In this document: piece by piece, positions 1 through 13,003 of the stretch
Numbering within the stretch: position 1 is the stretch's first letter
Layout of the letters: every line of letters starts with the position of its first letter
Assembly (NCBI RefSeq): GCF_964355755.1
Contig: NC_092677.1
Location: 1,865,001 to 1,929,000, forward strand
DNA from: Antedon mediterranea
Lineage: Eukaryota > Echinodermata > Crinoidea > Comatulida > Antedonidae
Direction of reading: 5' to 3'
Length of the DNA: 64,000 nucleotides
The notes under the pieces: generated by a model
The model's database searches: none
What the model was told of the DNA's origin: nothing
The model's input: only the letters and a program-made list of their open reading frames with translations
Position numbers and translations under genes: made by a program

Positions 1-2928
1 CATCTAAAGATGTTTTTAACAAGGAAAAGTAGAGAAGATTTAAGAATACAGCTTGAGGTGGAATTGTTGACAATATTTCGTTAAGAAGTTGAATCCGTAT
101 TGATTTGTACGTATTGTGTTCGTCTAGGCTAGTTAATCCAGATGCAAATCATTAAACAATGCGTACAGGGTTGATAACCTGTGTTCAAATCGCTACAAGA
201 ATGCTCAAGTATTGATAAATCTAGCCTACAACACCTGAACGGAAGTGTTTTCAAGACAATCAACAGATAGGCATAGACTGATGTGTATGCGAAAGAATTG
301 ACTTCGCTGATCATGTCCTACTTGTCTGGTACTGCTGATAGTTCATCATTGTTAGCATTGTCTTTGTTAAAATCTGATTTCGATTTCTTTCTGTTTTATA
401 CTTTTGTTTTATATTGTAATTTACTTTTGAGATTTTTAGTTAAATTTGCATAAAGGTCTGTTCCTATTGGTTTTCTTTTCTACATATTTAGATTTTAAAC
501 CTACATTTTTATATCTTTCAAAAGATAGTGATATTATATAATAATAATATTGTCATTGATACTAAAATCTTGTATAGTAATAAACAATGACCATTGACAC
601 TGAAATCTGCAAGATCTAATATAAAAATAAGAATGTTTTCTTTTTGTTATTTACAGTCAATTTTAGGAAAATACCCTTAAACATCTGCAGAATATGGCTG
701 CCTACCTCTATATCTTTATATCTACAATCATTTATTTATCCTTTTTGTATTATATTGCTTGTTATGATGGAATGCAAAACTTTAAAAAGGTAGATTTATT
801 TCTTTCAGTCATTTTAAAAGTCGTAAAAGTATCTGTAGATTTTGATTGAGATAGTGATATTGTGTGCAATTAACTGTTGATGGGTTTTGATTGTTAAATT
901 ACCTAGAACGAGATTAGTAATTCAAATATTTGTTCGATTGAGTAGGTTTTACATGAGAATTGTCAAGTTTTTAAAGTTTACTTGCACTATATGGAATTTT
1001 AAATAGTTCTGACTGTTTGCTTGGCACAAGTTTGATATATTTATTCACAATGCATCTTTGGTAATTCAAATTTATTACTTCTATTTTTATAATAAAATAA
1101 CAGATATTGTTGGAATATTTAAAATATTTGCTATTAAAGTAATGCATTGTTTAAACAATTGAAATTTATATTTCCAAATGAAAAAAGAGAAAGTTTCTTG
1201 TTTGAAATTGCTCGATTACAGTATGTCAGTATGGTATTTGAATTTGTTTTATTTTGCTTAATATTTGATACGAAACTTGGAAGAATAAAAAATAGGGTAA
1301 TTTACATAAGATCATAATGTACACACAGTATAGAGTATGATTTTAAAAGGTGCACTCTTGAGTAACATTTTCTGACTTAGTGGAGCATGGAGTGTGATAT
1401 AAAATTACTGCATGCTACCTGTAGGCAGATAATACAATATAACAAATGATATTAACTTTAAAAATCAATCGTTTGATCTTTGTGATAAGAAGCTGTCTAA
1501 GTATATAAGTTACAAAATTGACATAACATTGGCTAGTCAGGTGTGTCACATGCATGTTTAAGGTGAACTATAAGTGAAGTTCATTAGTAAAATTGTACTA
1601 TGAAATTTAACTTTTGTGAGTCAAAAGCAAAATGTCTCACAAAACAGGTGCTTCCAATCTATTAACTATAAAGCAAATTCAAAAAGTGTTGATAAAAATT
1701 CATAAAAAAATATGATTTGGTTAAGTGTTTATTGTTTGTGCTGTTTGATATTTGCAAGATTTATGACCGTGTGCTGAGGTATTTGCCCTCTGACGCCATT
1801 CTGTAATTCATAGAGTATACCAACATCTGCAATTCATATTTAGTTTTTACTTTCTCTGGGTTTCATTTGTGTTCATAAAAATCAATGGCAGTTTTATCAA
1901 AAGCTGTGATTGTTGGTAAATTTAGGGTTGTTTTATGTTGGTGCCTTGGGGCAAAAAGTGTTGAGGTCTTTTAAATTGTGATGTTAAAGTTTATAACCTG
2001 TAACATTGTTTATATATCTGTTTACTTCATCAGAATTTACTTTTGGAAGAACCAGATTTTGACACAACCAACTCTTTAACTAGATTTAATTTGTCACTAT
2101 GACGAATTATAGGTTATATGCATTGATTTAAATAAAGATAATTGATTTTTAAAATATATATTGATTGATTGATTTTCTCAGAATCTTTAATTATTTATAA
2201 TATATGATAGGACCTTGCTAACGCGAACACTATAGCCGGTATCACAATCCGATCAAAGATCCATATGCGTATAATGTCATAAACCACATTTGTTGTTACA
2301 TAATATGAAAGACATAAGTTAATTTTTATCTAGATTTCATTATAAATCATGTGTATAATCTATACACTAAGAAATAAATTTGAACAATACGGATAATAAA
2401 AAAAAAATCTTATTTCGTTTCCCAAGGTGAGACTCGAACTCGGTACCTTGAATGCCATTGACACGAGCACAGACCATCGAGCCATACACAACTGACTAAA
2501 AGTTGGAGAAAAATTCCTCCGTGTATTTACTATGCAGTAACCACTTTGGTGCAGATAGATTATTACATACCGCAATGAATTATAATGTTTTACTATGATG
2601 ACATCTTTAAAAATTTAAAAAAATGATGCACTGTCAAACTATATACTTTTAACTTTAATATATGAACTTCTTAAGGAAGAAAGTTAACGTTAAGTTTGTT
2701 ATTTTGGCCTAAGAAAATGTTATAATTTGTTTGATTGTCGAAATTAATTTTGTTAAATTTAATATGCCATTAATGATGACTTAATCAACTTTTGTTCTTC
2801 TAATTTCATAATAAATCATACATATGATACATACACTTCAAGAAAATTAAATAAAAAATAGGTGTTCCCGAGCATTCTAACGATATATATTAATTTTAAA
2901 ATTTAGCATATTTTCACCATTTTGTTAA
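1..2928. other. Gene-poor AT-rich DNA
   Basis: No gene is supported here. Bases 1-84 are open in frame 1 on the + strand and end in TAA (82-84). This could be the last codons of a gene lying to the left, but 27 open codons prove little. An octamer motif ATGCAAAT lies at 142-149. A 53-codon hydrophobic ORF at 694 has no supporting exon context. The rest is simple AT-rich sequence apart from the tRNA-like repeat listed separately. Confidence 0.5.
2416..2495 (-). repeat. tRNA-derived SINE-like fragment
   Basis: Read on the minus strand, an A-box-like TATGGCTCGATGG (2487-2475) is followed about 35 bp later by a B-box-like GAGTTCGAGTCTC (2441-2429). This is the internal Pol III promoter layout of a tRNA. 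A T-run follows on the same strand (+ strand A-run near 2399-2407). No clean cloverleaf can be drawn, so it is called a degenerate tRNA or SINE head. Confidence 0.35.
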
Positions 2929-3444
2929 CTTACACGTGCGTAGCCCGTCACTTTTGACGTGCTCGTATAACGCTGTTTCGCGTTGAAAAGTGAATAAAAT
3001 ATGATGATATTATTAAAGAAAGGTTATACAACAGTAATCGGACACAAACAGTGCGCATTAACGTTTGACGCGCAGTGCGCGTGCAAAAATCTGCGCACTC
3101 ATGGCAATTTTTTAAATGCTTAAAATTGCCTGAAACGTACTCTAATTTCATCGAAAATAAATTCTGACAATTTTCAACATTTTAAGCGCGCGTACGCATG
3201 CGTTATATGCGCTACGCACGTAATTGTATTGCCATATGATGAAATATGACCTGAAATTTATGAGTACCAAATTTTGTTTAAAAGTGATTCATGTTTGTGA
3301 AGATATGATTACAAACGTGATTTCGTTAAATCGCGCGTAGACCGCGTAATTTTTGATTGCGCATCGTGAAAACATAACCACATCGATTCCTGGCCATAAG
3401 GAATATACTCTGAAAAATTGACTTAGATAGATGAAACTGATGCC
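2929..3444 (+). repeat. Interspersed repeat, about 500 bp (copy 1)
   Basis: This CpG-containing block stands out from its AT-rich surroundings. It recurs nearly colinearly at 43138-43624 in the same orientation. Both copies share ACACGTGCGTAGCC, GACGTGCTCGTATAACG, ATCTGCGCACTCATGGCAAT, ACATAACCACATCGATTCC and TGGCCATAAGGAATAT. No open reading frame spans it. It looks like a non-autonomous mobile element of unknown class. Confidence 0.7.
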
Positions 3445-3477
3445 AAGATAATTCACGGACAAATAGTGCTAAGGAAA

Positions 3478-3480
3478 GAA

Positions 3481-3519
<39 letters not shown>

Positions 3520-3520
3520 A
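3478..3520. repeat. (TAAA)n microsatellite
   Basis: About ten uninterrupted TAAA units directly follow the copy-1 interspersed repeat. Confidence 0.9.
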
Positions 3521-5000
3521 GATTTTGACAGAATCAAGAGGTTATATGCATATCATGCATATAACCTAATAATTATTGTTATTCTTTTCAACAATTTGCA
3601 TTACACAGTACTACTACTTCTTTTTTCTTAAAAATTTTGAGAAAATCAGTAACTAGGCAGACCATTTTTATTTCTGATTCCTTTTTAACTTGATATACTG
3701 CAGGTCTTTTACGTTCTGCAACTTCTGATGAAGTTTTTAAATTGAGGTTAAGTCTCTGGAAGCTGTTAATTATACTCAGTACTCAGAAGAAAAAAAAAAC
3801 ATTGCTGCATTTTATAGAAGGTAGCAGCCTATTCTGGTTGCTATGCAGTCTGTCACTAGTTGTACTATGTAGTGTTTTTCCCTTGAGTTTAACTTTAAAA
3901 TGACAGTTAGTGTACCAGCCTAGTTTATTGTACCTCTGAGATTGCTTCACCTGCTTTTTAACATACCTCTACAAACAACCAACATTCATCACTTTTGAAG
4001 GGTTTTATTTGTCCTGGCTTATGCAAACTTTTTAGTAATAAACTTTGATATGATTTTTTATGACTTTTTAAAAAATATTCCTGAAAAAATAAGTTCACTG
4101 CACTATTTTTGTATTTTGCTGTTTTGCCTGCAGTTGTCTATAAACCATGGAGGAACACCTCCATGTCTAAACCATATATTCTCCAATGTCTAAACCAACG
4201 CCCTTGGTATATCTGCAGGACATCTGCCTATGATTGGTGAAGACATCAGATTTGTAATAAAGTCATCATTTTACACCAATTTGTTCAATGTATGAAAGAT
4301 TAATGTTACTTAGTCTCTCATCAATTGAATAATGATGCCTGTTGTTATAATTCTATGATCTAACTGTAATTTAGGTAATTAATTTTGACCTCTTTGGAGG
4401 TCATTAGTCCTGTATTTCATTGACATTTCCTATTTTATCTTTGAAGGATGTATTTACATTTTCAGTTTTTACTAAAATGTTTATGAACAATTATTACTAT
4501 GATGAAATGCAGCAAATATTCATATCATTCCAATTTCTTCTTTATGTTCTAGTCATTCAATTATGTCTTTATTCTACATTTCTTTAATAGTAAAGAAAAG
4601 CTTTATACAGTACAGTACTGTAAAAGTTTAATTCTGAACTAAAGTGCCAATCAGTAAATGTTCCTGTAACATATGTTGATTTATTTGACCTTTCCCTTGG
4701 GCTAGAGGTAGTTGACACTGCTATCTGATGCGAAATAACACTTTTTATTTGAATGGTATCCAACACCAGAATCTGAAAGTTTAACATATCATATTTTATT
4801 TGGGTGTACACAATACTTGCTTTCACTTTAATTAACTCTGGTACCACAATACTTCCTGGTTGTTTTAAACAAAATGCGAACAAACTAGAGAATGGATTTA
4901 GTAGAAATACAATAATTGAGATGCTCTATATAGTAGATTTTGTATGAACAAAATGATTACTGTATTATAAATGGTCAATGGTTGGTTTGTATCTGTCTTG

Positions 5001-5130
5001 TCTCTTAGTCTACACTATCAAACTTTATGCGACAACAAAATGTATATATGGACATAATGATGTCATATCATATTTGGGCATATCACACTTTTTTTGTCAC
5101 ACTAGTTTGATAGTGTAGACAGAGCTTAGT
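5001..5130. repeat. Palindromic MITE, TACACTATCAAACT family (copy 1)
   Basis: The terminal inverted repeats are GTCTACACTATCAAACT on the left and AGTTTGATAGTGTAGAC on the right. The centre (GACATAATGATGTCATATCA, ATTTGGGCA) is also partly palindromic. Other copies lie at 22381-22521, 41858-41990 and 51902-52063. It has no coding capacity. Confidence 0.8.
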
Positions 5131-6249
5131 TAAAACTGATCATTGAAAGAGTGAAAATTTTACAATTTTTTTTTGCTTTTCGATTGTCAATGAACTGTGT
5201 TGTTTCTAACTTACTTTAAAGGTGTGCCAAAACCTGAGTGAAAAGTGAATAATTTGTATGGAAACCACTACTTCACGCTACTAAGGCATTTAATGTGGAC
5301 GTCTCCATCATCTATTATCTAAGCCTGGCTTCAATAACTCTCACTAAAAGTAAGTTTTTCTACATGTCCTGTTTTTGTAAATCTATAGTCTGAATGAAAA
5401 AAATTTAAAAGCTTGTACACACATTTTCAGTAAACTGTTTACTGTATTAATCTGTCTAATAACCTATCTATAGTATTAACCTTTAATTTTACCAGTTTCT
5501 GACAAATTTTTTTCTTGCAATATTATTCAAATACAGTATGTTTTTATTGATTGCATTTCATAACTAAATTTAGTTAGAAATATAGCATTTTGAGTTGAGG
5601 TTTTTATTCTAGCCTTAGGCAACGAGAGGTTCAACTCAAATCTAATAGCTTGTCTAACAAGAGAAAAACTACTATAATGTGTGCTTTGAAGCCTGTAAAA
5701 TGCATTCAGTAAATGTAGTGATTTGTGAAATTAGCTAGGCCTGATTACATGGAAGACCATGAGCTGCAACATAGGGTCTGTTTCTGCTGCATAACACAAT
5801 TTAACCGGTTATTTTAAAATAGATTAAAAATAGATAACAATAACAAGACCGCGTTTCTGCTCAATTTGTGCTCCGAAATAACCGGTTAAATCTATGGGCG
5901 GTCGTCGAGCAAAACGTCATTATTACCCAAAATGCAATACACTCAGACGGAGGTAGTAAGTTGGCTGTTTGTTTACATCGACGTCAGTACACACGTGTGA
6001 TATCGCCGAACATCTCAAATATGTTAACATAATAAAATGTTGTCTCCAGGTCTACAAGTTTTGTTTTTTGTAAAGCCTACTTACCATCGCTAAATAAAAT
6101 TAATTCTCATGGCGCCTTCAATAACATGGGGAGGGTCGTGCAGTGCTCGATCGCCTAGGATAATTATTATCTTAGCCTATCCTCAAAGGCGATGTCATAC
6201 GGCCCTTCCCACGTGAACGACTGTTGTCTTTCGCGCGAGCGCGGTCCTA

Positions 6250-6277
6250 CCATGGAGGTAATTTTTTACCTCCATGG
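6250..6277. repeat. Short hairpin CCATGGAGGTA
   Basis: An 11-bp perfect inverted repeat (CCATGGAGGTA / TACCTCCATGG) surrounds a 6-base loop. Related CATGGAGG hairpins occur near 4145-4167 and 47677-47741. Confidence 0.7.
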
Positions 6278-6490
6278 TCCTACTAAACACCAAACGGAAA
6301 CAATAACGAGACTCAGAATGTTGCAATACCTTCCAAACGAGGGTAGATAATTTTTAATTAATTATGAAAACCCAACTTTTATAGCAAAAATCGTCCGAAT
6401 TTATGTTAAAAACGGTGAGTTTAGCCACAAAAACTTAAATCAAACAAGAGTATCCAAGTCATAAAATATCGCACGCACATAGTGCCTTTA
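6276..6490 (+). repeat. Left arm of internal long inverted repeat
   Basis: This arm pairs with 7424-7625 on the opposite strand. Shared blocks include GACTCAGAATGTTGCAA, TTAATTAATTATGAAAACCC, GCAAAAATCGTCCGAATTTA and AGTGCCTTTAA. The arms diverge moderately, so the palindrome is old. The loop between them contains the piggyBac-like insertion. Confidence 0.75.
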
Positions 6491-6695
6491 ATAGAATAAT
6501 GAGTATTGAACATTATTTCGTACGTATTCGTATGTACTAACATAAATAATAACACACTTCTATGCTTAATAAAATGATATTTAATATCTTATCAAAGGCT
6601 CTGACAACCTTTGTTTTCGGTCGATGTGATGTTTTTCTAAAAAATGATATTATGTAAAACGATCAAAGTAAGATTGTTCATTGTTCTCCTATTAA

Positions 6696-7423
6696 CACTT
6701 TCACCGCCAAAGACGGAAATCTCCGTCTTTCGATGCCCAGCGCCAGACCGCCAAAGACGGAAATTTCCGTCTTTGGCTTTTTATTGCACAATTTGTTAGA
6801 TCATGTATATATGGACCACATATAAAAATTTCAACATCCAAATCGACCTGGACCGCAAATATTTTGATACTTTATTAACCCCTAGTGCCAATGACCCAGC
6901 TGGCCTACATCGCGTCTTATCCGTAAACAACATAATGTGCTTACTGCAGACGAAGCAATTGCAGAAATATTTGCCGACTCTGACTCTGAAAATGAGTATT
7001 TATTATCCCCAGATGATGAAGGTATATTTGTACCTAAATCTGGTTTATAAAATGTAATAAATAATTGGAGATAATTTAGCTAGCCTGGCTTAGACTAGTT
7101 TGTAGAATAGGTTGAGAAACGTGACACTGACAGACGGTGCAGCCAGGCTAAAAACCTCATTATCTCTGCTTTGTTCTCCGATTGAGCCTAAAGTGCTAAA
7201 AGTGAGCCAAGTTCTTTGTACAATTATGTGATATTACAGTTTTATTTCAATAAAGTGTTTGGTACCATTGGAAAGTTTATTTCTATCTCATTATTTGAGT
7301 GTATATTGCATGTTATTCTGATTACAAACACCTTTGCTATGAGCTTTGAAAAACAGGTAAATTTATCTAAAATGGCTGGCGGTGAGGGGTACTTCCTTTG
7401 TTGAATGCCTGGCGGTGAAAGTG
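6696..7423 (+). mobile_element. piggyBac-like non-autonomous element, 728 bp
   Basis: The termini are perfect inverted repeats: CACTTTCACCGCCA at 6696-6709 and TGGCGGTGAAAGTG at 7410-7423. They are flanked by TTAA on each side (6692-6695 and 7424-7427), the hallmark target-site duplication of piggyBac insertion. A subterminal inverted pair, AAGACGGAAATCTCCGTCTTT, follows the left end. The only coding trace is a short acidic N-terminal-like fragment. The right TTAA sits exactly in the arm of the host element's inverted repeat, so this insertion is the younger of the two. Confidence 0.8.
6898..7050 (+). pseudogene. piggyBac transposase N-terminal remnant
   Basis: In the frame ending with TAA at 7048-7050, the translation contains LTADEAIAEIFADSDSENEY and ends in a short hydrophobic tail. 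An acidic DSDSE-type N-terminus with a preceding LTxxEA motif is typical of piggyBac-like transposases. No catalytic DDD core is present. The fragment lies inside the 728-bp TTAA-flanked element and is plainly a deletion derivative. Confidence 0.45.
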
Positions 7424-7625
7424 TTAAAGGCACTAAGGGCGTGCCATAAATACGCTGTTTGGTTTCAGTTTTTGTTGCTAAATTCATCGGTTTTAACATA
7501 AATTCGGACGATTTTTGCTATAAAATTTGGGTTTTCATAATTAATTAACCATTATCTATTCTCGTTTTGTAGGTATTTGCAACATTCTGAGTCCCTTTTG
7601 TTTCTGTTTTGGTGTTTATAGGACC
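7424..7625 (-). repeat. Right arm of internal long inverted repeat
   Basis: This is the reverse complement of 6276-6490; it is described under the left arm. Confidence 0.75.
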
Positions 7626-7658
7626 ATACCCTTCACGAGCGTGTATTAACGCCTCAAA

Positions 7659-7826
7659 TTATTTTGCTTGGGTAGTCCGGAACTCCACTCCGAATTCCTC
7701 TTTTACTTTTGCAAAAATGCTCTTATATATCTGTGAATAATTTCTATTGCCTCCTGCCATCCTTCCCCGTACTTTCTCTTCCCCCCACAACTGAATAACA
7801 TATCTTGTGATTTCATTCATCCACAT
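7659..7826 (-). pseudogene. Myb/SANT-like (MADF-type) domain remnant of Harbinger element
   Basis: A 55-codon ORF starts at ATG 7826 and stops at 7659. The translation contains EITRYVIQLWGEEKVRGRM, then NRNYSQIYKSIF and a basic/acidic helix ending TTQAK. This matches the pattern of Myb/SANT-like DNA-binding domains (W/L-I-x-LWGEEKV, RN-x-x-YxxI) encoded as the second protein of Harbinger transposons. The third helix and the rest of the protein are missing or in a lost exon. It is enclosed by the GGGTCTGTTTC termini, which supports the assignment. It is probably not functional. Confidence 0.5.
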
Positions 7827-10322
7827 ACACGTTCACTTCTTTGTTCGACTGTCAAAACCACGAGGAAAACACACATGGTTCGCGACGGTATCTGACCCGG
7901 GTTCACAACTGTCAATCAAATAACCGTTATTTCGTGTTGCAGCTAAGAATTGCTCAGCGATAACCGGTTAAACGGCGTTCTAACACCGATTTAAATTGGT
8001 GTTTTTAACCGGTTATTTTGCGCTGCCTTTTAACCGGTTACCACAAATTTGTCCTGTTTCTGCTGCCAAGAAAATGGAGTTAATTTATTCACACCGATTT
8101 TAACCGGTTATTTTTTATGCAGCAGAAACAGGCCCATAGCAATAGTATGCTGGAGGCTGAACAGAATCACTGCTTTGTAGGAAGTGCTGTGGTTTTGTTT
8201 TGTATCTGAATCCAAGTTTTTAAAATTGATAGAATCCTTTGGGAAGTAGTAGTAGCACTAGTTAAATCATGTTACCTACTGTTTTTATTCAGGTTTTTTT
8301 TATTCACTTTTAATTAAGTCGCATATCAGTACAAGTTTAGTATTTCAAGATGTGGTATAAGATTTCTTCTTCAATTTCAACATTAAGGCTTGTCTCAGTA
8401 ATTTCAAATCGATCATTCTATATAGATAAATGCATTAGCTGTCAAAAGTGAATTGATGGGTATTGAAACATTTCAACATATTAAAGATTATAATAATATC
8501 AACTATGATTTTGACAGTTATTATCATATACCATGATACAAATCATAGTTTAGTACTTTAAAGGAAATGAACTAAAGTGAGGTTGATGAGAATGTCTTGA
8601 TCTTTCGTTTTTTTTATACTATTCTAAATGATTTAATCACTGAATCTTGTGTCATTGGTATATAAATCTCTAAAAAAATACCAAACCTCATGATTTTATT
8701 GGCTGTTCACTTTGTTGCATTGTGAATTTGACATCCCTCCAAGTATTAACATTAGAAACATTGTTAAAAATAATGATTTTAGAATTATTTCCATTTTCCT
8801 ATCATGATGTTATGGACAGTTCCTGCAGCATCCAAGTTTTTAAGAGGTATGGGATGTACAAGGGTGCTGGAGTGTGTCATTAAAACAACAATGCTGTCCC
8901 ATACTTAGATGTGGTCTCCCTAAGGTGTCAATCTGCAGCTTGGACCAGTTGCTTCTGATTGGCTTTGCAGGTGTTGGACCCTTCTAGGCAAATATCAAAT
9001 CAAGCAATTTTCAAGTCAATCATGTGACCTCAACAAAATAGTACATATACTAACTTAACATTGCAAGTTTGATATCTGAGTCATACTTACTACCAGGCTT
9101 TGATACAAATTAAGTTACATTTTCAACAACTAGGTTGATATCCAATTATGTTTCCAGAAGTTTAGATTTCAGAAGAACAAAATAATTTGTGTTATGATGA
9201 AATATTTGATGTATTACTGAAAGCCTATACTGTATATATATACTGTAAAGACATTTTTACATTCGATTATTAAATAAAAGGAAATATAACATAATATAAC
9301 ATAAATATCAGAAATTTCTTTCATTTAGTAAAAAGTTTCTTTTAATTCAATAAACTTGCCACACTTTTGTAGAGGGCACTGTTATTGAATTTATTTAAAT
9401 TTCTGGATGTTATCTCACCTCTGATCTTTAATTTCCAAACTTTTACAACAAACACAAATAAACAATTGCATCAATTGCTTCAACATCTATTCAAAGGTCA
9501 AAGGTAAGGAGAAATGTGCTGATTGAAGATATTGTGTATGTGGATGTGAACTAATTTTCTTTTAAAACATAATTATTTTTCTTCTGCCTGGGGTATTTTA
9601 CAATGTTTGGTCAATTTAAAATAGAAAGAAAAAAAGGATATAGAGAGTGAAGGAATTTTTTTTTTCTTGAAAACTTCAGTAATAAACAATTGGAAATGAA
9701 AGAAAATATTTAAAATAATGTAAGTGTTTTAAACAATCTTGAAGATATAATAATGTCCATTTAAAAGCAATGTGTAAAAATAAAAAAAATAAAACTAAAG
9801 TGATTATAAATGATGCCGTGTAAATGTCATGTTTAATTTGTTCAGTAAATTAGTTTGTTTTTGCATTTAGACTCATTTACTCCTCTCCTGTAGTTTCCTA
9901 GTGGTGCTGTCAGTTCTGAAGTACTTTGTCGCCGCCAAACTCATACTTTAAAACTGCTCCTCACAGTTCCATTTTTAATTAAATTGTTCACCCTGCTTCG
10001 TAGCTTTGTCATTAATCGTAACTTTGTCTCTCAATTTAAATAGATACATTTTAGGGTTGTCATGGTTGATCATGTAAAGAATTTCTAAAAGGGTTATGTA
10101 GTAACAGGAACCTAGAGAGCATAGAGGGTGTACGTAACAGTCTGTTGGAAGCAATAGGGCCTACGTAGGTCCAGATCCATCACAGCAAGACACAAAACAA
10201 TTCATTTTGTGTACATATTTCTCTCGTTTTAACCTCTCCTATTAAAATATGTTTTCATCAGCGGACCTGCCAAAGATCTTGCCGAGATTTTGAGTTAATG
10301 ATTTTCCGCATTTGGCGGCCAT

Positions 10323-10340
10323 ACAAATCCCAGCATGCAA
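10323..10340 (+). promoter_or_regulatory. Possible ZNF143/SBF-type promoter motif
   Basis: ACAAATCCCAGCATGCAA resembles the ZNF143/Staf site (ACAATTCCCAGCATGC) found in many metazoan promoters. It lies in a locally GC-richer patch that also holds GGCGGCC. This is one motif match without a linked transcript, so it is weak. Confidence 0.2.
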
Positions 10341-13003
10341 TCAAGCTGATTAGGTTTTTGGTAGAATAACTAGCAGACTACGCCAGCAGGGTACACATCA
10401 TTTTAACCAGCTTTCTCTATGCAAAAGGCCAGCAGAACAGCGTTTTAAATTGTTTGGCTAAATTCACAATCAACAATTAGGCCGATTATCGGATATGTAA
10501 TATCTGAGTCTATATTTACATAACAAATAAGTCTTTTTAAATTGTCTCTGATTTGTTGGTTCACATATTTTGCATATCATCCATCCGAAGTTTCAAACTC
10601 ATTCATTATAAAATTAATGATTTAAAATTATATTTTATACAATTTACTATAAAAATTTTTCGAGCATTCATTTAATTGTATAAACTTTGACCATTTATAT
10701 TTTATTTAAAAGAAAGTCATTTTAAAATAATTAATGCAAACTATGTAGAACTAAAGGTTGGTCAATAAGTATCTGTTTGATTGATTTTTCTAATATTAAT
10801 CCAAAACTATAAAAATAGCTATTGAAATTTATTTTATACAAATTTAATTGTTTTCAGAATCTATTACTTTCATACCACTAAATTTGTGTTAATTGTTGCT
10901 ATGGTTACCAGGAAGTTTTGATAACATTTGTATAATGTTTGTTGTTAAAGGGAAATATATGTTGTTAATTGTTTCTTTGTTTTGATGTGGATGTAATGTA
11001 CCGACATACAACGGACAGCTGATTTTGTTAGGTATCATGTGATCAAGTTGTGCGACAGTACATTGATAACTCGTTTTCTTAAAAATAAATGTTTTGCTAT
11101 CCTTGGGTTGTTGTTGGAGTCCCTGTGAGCTAAGTTGTTTTAGTGGGCTGTTAGAGGGTGTTAATTACACCTGCAAAACTCTACCTTATCCACCTTTTCA
11201 TTGAGCTGGAACTAATCAAGCGCAAGTATCCTGACCTGGTTGCCAAGGATAAGAGTCAAAGGTCATAGGAATTCATAATTGAAAACAAGTTTTCAGTTTC
11301 AAAAGTAATTGTTCGGCCTTTTAAACATTTTATTTTTTCATTTAAAAGAAATTTCAAATGAAATGTTCGAATTATAACAACATATTTTAATGATGTTTAC
11401 TGTTGAAAAAAAGGTTTCATTCCTCTCAACTTGCTATCTATTACGATATTTTCAGTATTTCTGACAATTTCTGAAATAATATTTATTATATTAAGATAGT
11501 ATTCTTCATCAAACTACAATTTCTTATATAAATTCCTATTTTTACAAAATAATATTTAATAAACTCAAATTTATAGACATACTGTATTATGTAATTTTTA
11601 TTTAATTATTTCATTTAAATATTTGTAGCTTATATAAAAATAAATTTATATAACATCTTTCTAAAATAAACAACACATATTTAAATTTAGATTTTACGAA
11701 AATATAACACTTGGACTGAATTTAAAATTGATACACATGTATGGTGATCACTGTGGGGTGACATTCTGGGCTAATTTTGGAAGATTTGTACACGTTGCTG
11801 TGTAAATTTCTTCTCAAAACAAAAGTTAAGTACTTATAATAAGATCATACTTTAATACCGTACTCGTAAGATTGGTTGAAAAGGAATGACTACAAGAGGC
11901 ACTAAAATATTAATTTATATTGAAGATTGGAGTATGTATTCATTCAATTTGCGACAGTCATTATCAGTAATTTAATGCTGATGTAGGAATAAAACCGGAC
12001 ATTGTCCATTGCAGAGTCTACATTGACCTTTAGCCTTTGACTTTCATCTGATCTCTCCTTTAAAATGCATACCACCTTTAAAAATTGGCACCCTGTTTGT
12101 GACATTAGGTGCACCTGGGGAGAACATAGTCCAAGTATATTTCTGTCCTTTCCTAATTCAATAGATAACTTCAGTTACAACTGCACGCTGATTCTAACTA
12201 AATCAAATTTACTATGAGGGCAGAAATAGCAGGCTCCGATAGCGACACTCTTGTAGTCATGGTGAGATTGTTGCATGATTTAAAGATCTACGAAACACCG
12301 TTCATTTGTTCTTGTATGTCACATATTAAGTGTCCTCATTTGTACATTATTTGATTTCATTTAATAGATATCAATTTTGGGTTTAGTTGAGTTCTTGTAA
12401 CTAATATTGATAATATTTAGGTTTGGTTTATTATAAAATAACAAGGATAAATCATAACTCCATGGATAAATGAATCCGTATTAATTCGGCTAAATTTAAT
12501 TTTTTATCAAGAAGGAACATTTATTTTTGAAAATGTTTGCCAACTTCTTTCTTTCCGTGTTTTATGTTTGTGGGAATGTAATATAGACCCAGGATGATGA
12601 TGCTGATAGGTTTACTGTTTTTACCTTTGACCTCATGTTGTGCCAGTTTGCTGGATTATAGCCTGGTTTGTTTCTAAGCTCAGACACTGAAAAGCCACTG
12701 GAGTGAAACCAGTGCCTGAAGCAGATCAGATTGCAGGATTGTTACTGAAAATTATTTGGTGACCTGTCACAAACACTTATGCCTAGGCTGTGAGAAGTTT
12801 TGGAGCAGGGATTATTTGTTGGCTAGCGCGGGTATTTCTGAAGAGTTACTATTTAGAAACTGGCTTTCATTATAACACATTTTGTTCATTCAGTGGATAT
12901 GATATAGTTTTACTGTAAAGTGTTTAAAGGAGTTATCACTTAGATATTATATCAGTGGTATTTACTTTGACAACAATACAATAAGTACTTTGTTTGGAAA
13001 TAT

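Larger units (their letters stand above)
5774..8135. mobile_element. Harbinger/PIF-type DNA transposon remnant, 2.36 kb
   Basis: The element has near-perfect terminal inverted repeats: GGGTCTGTTTCTGCTGCATAA on the left and TTATGCAGCAGAAACAGGCCC on the right. It is flanked by ATA on both sides (5771-5773 and 8136-8138); CATAG is an alternative 5-bp duplication if the outermost G/C is excluded. The palindrome TAACCGGTTA or close variants occurs at least six times near the two ends, as expected of transposase-binding repeats. A minus-strand ORF at 7826-7659 resembles the Myb/SANT-like protein of Harbinger elements. No transposase is left. A piggyBac-like element is nested inside. Confidence 0.75.

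Noticed and set aside
4584-4883. 99-codon minus-strand ORF
   Set aside because: No recognisable domain, no promoter or splice support, low-complexity AT-rich composition.
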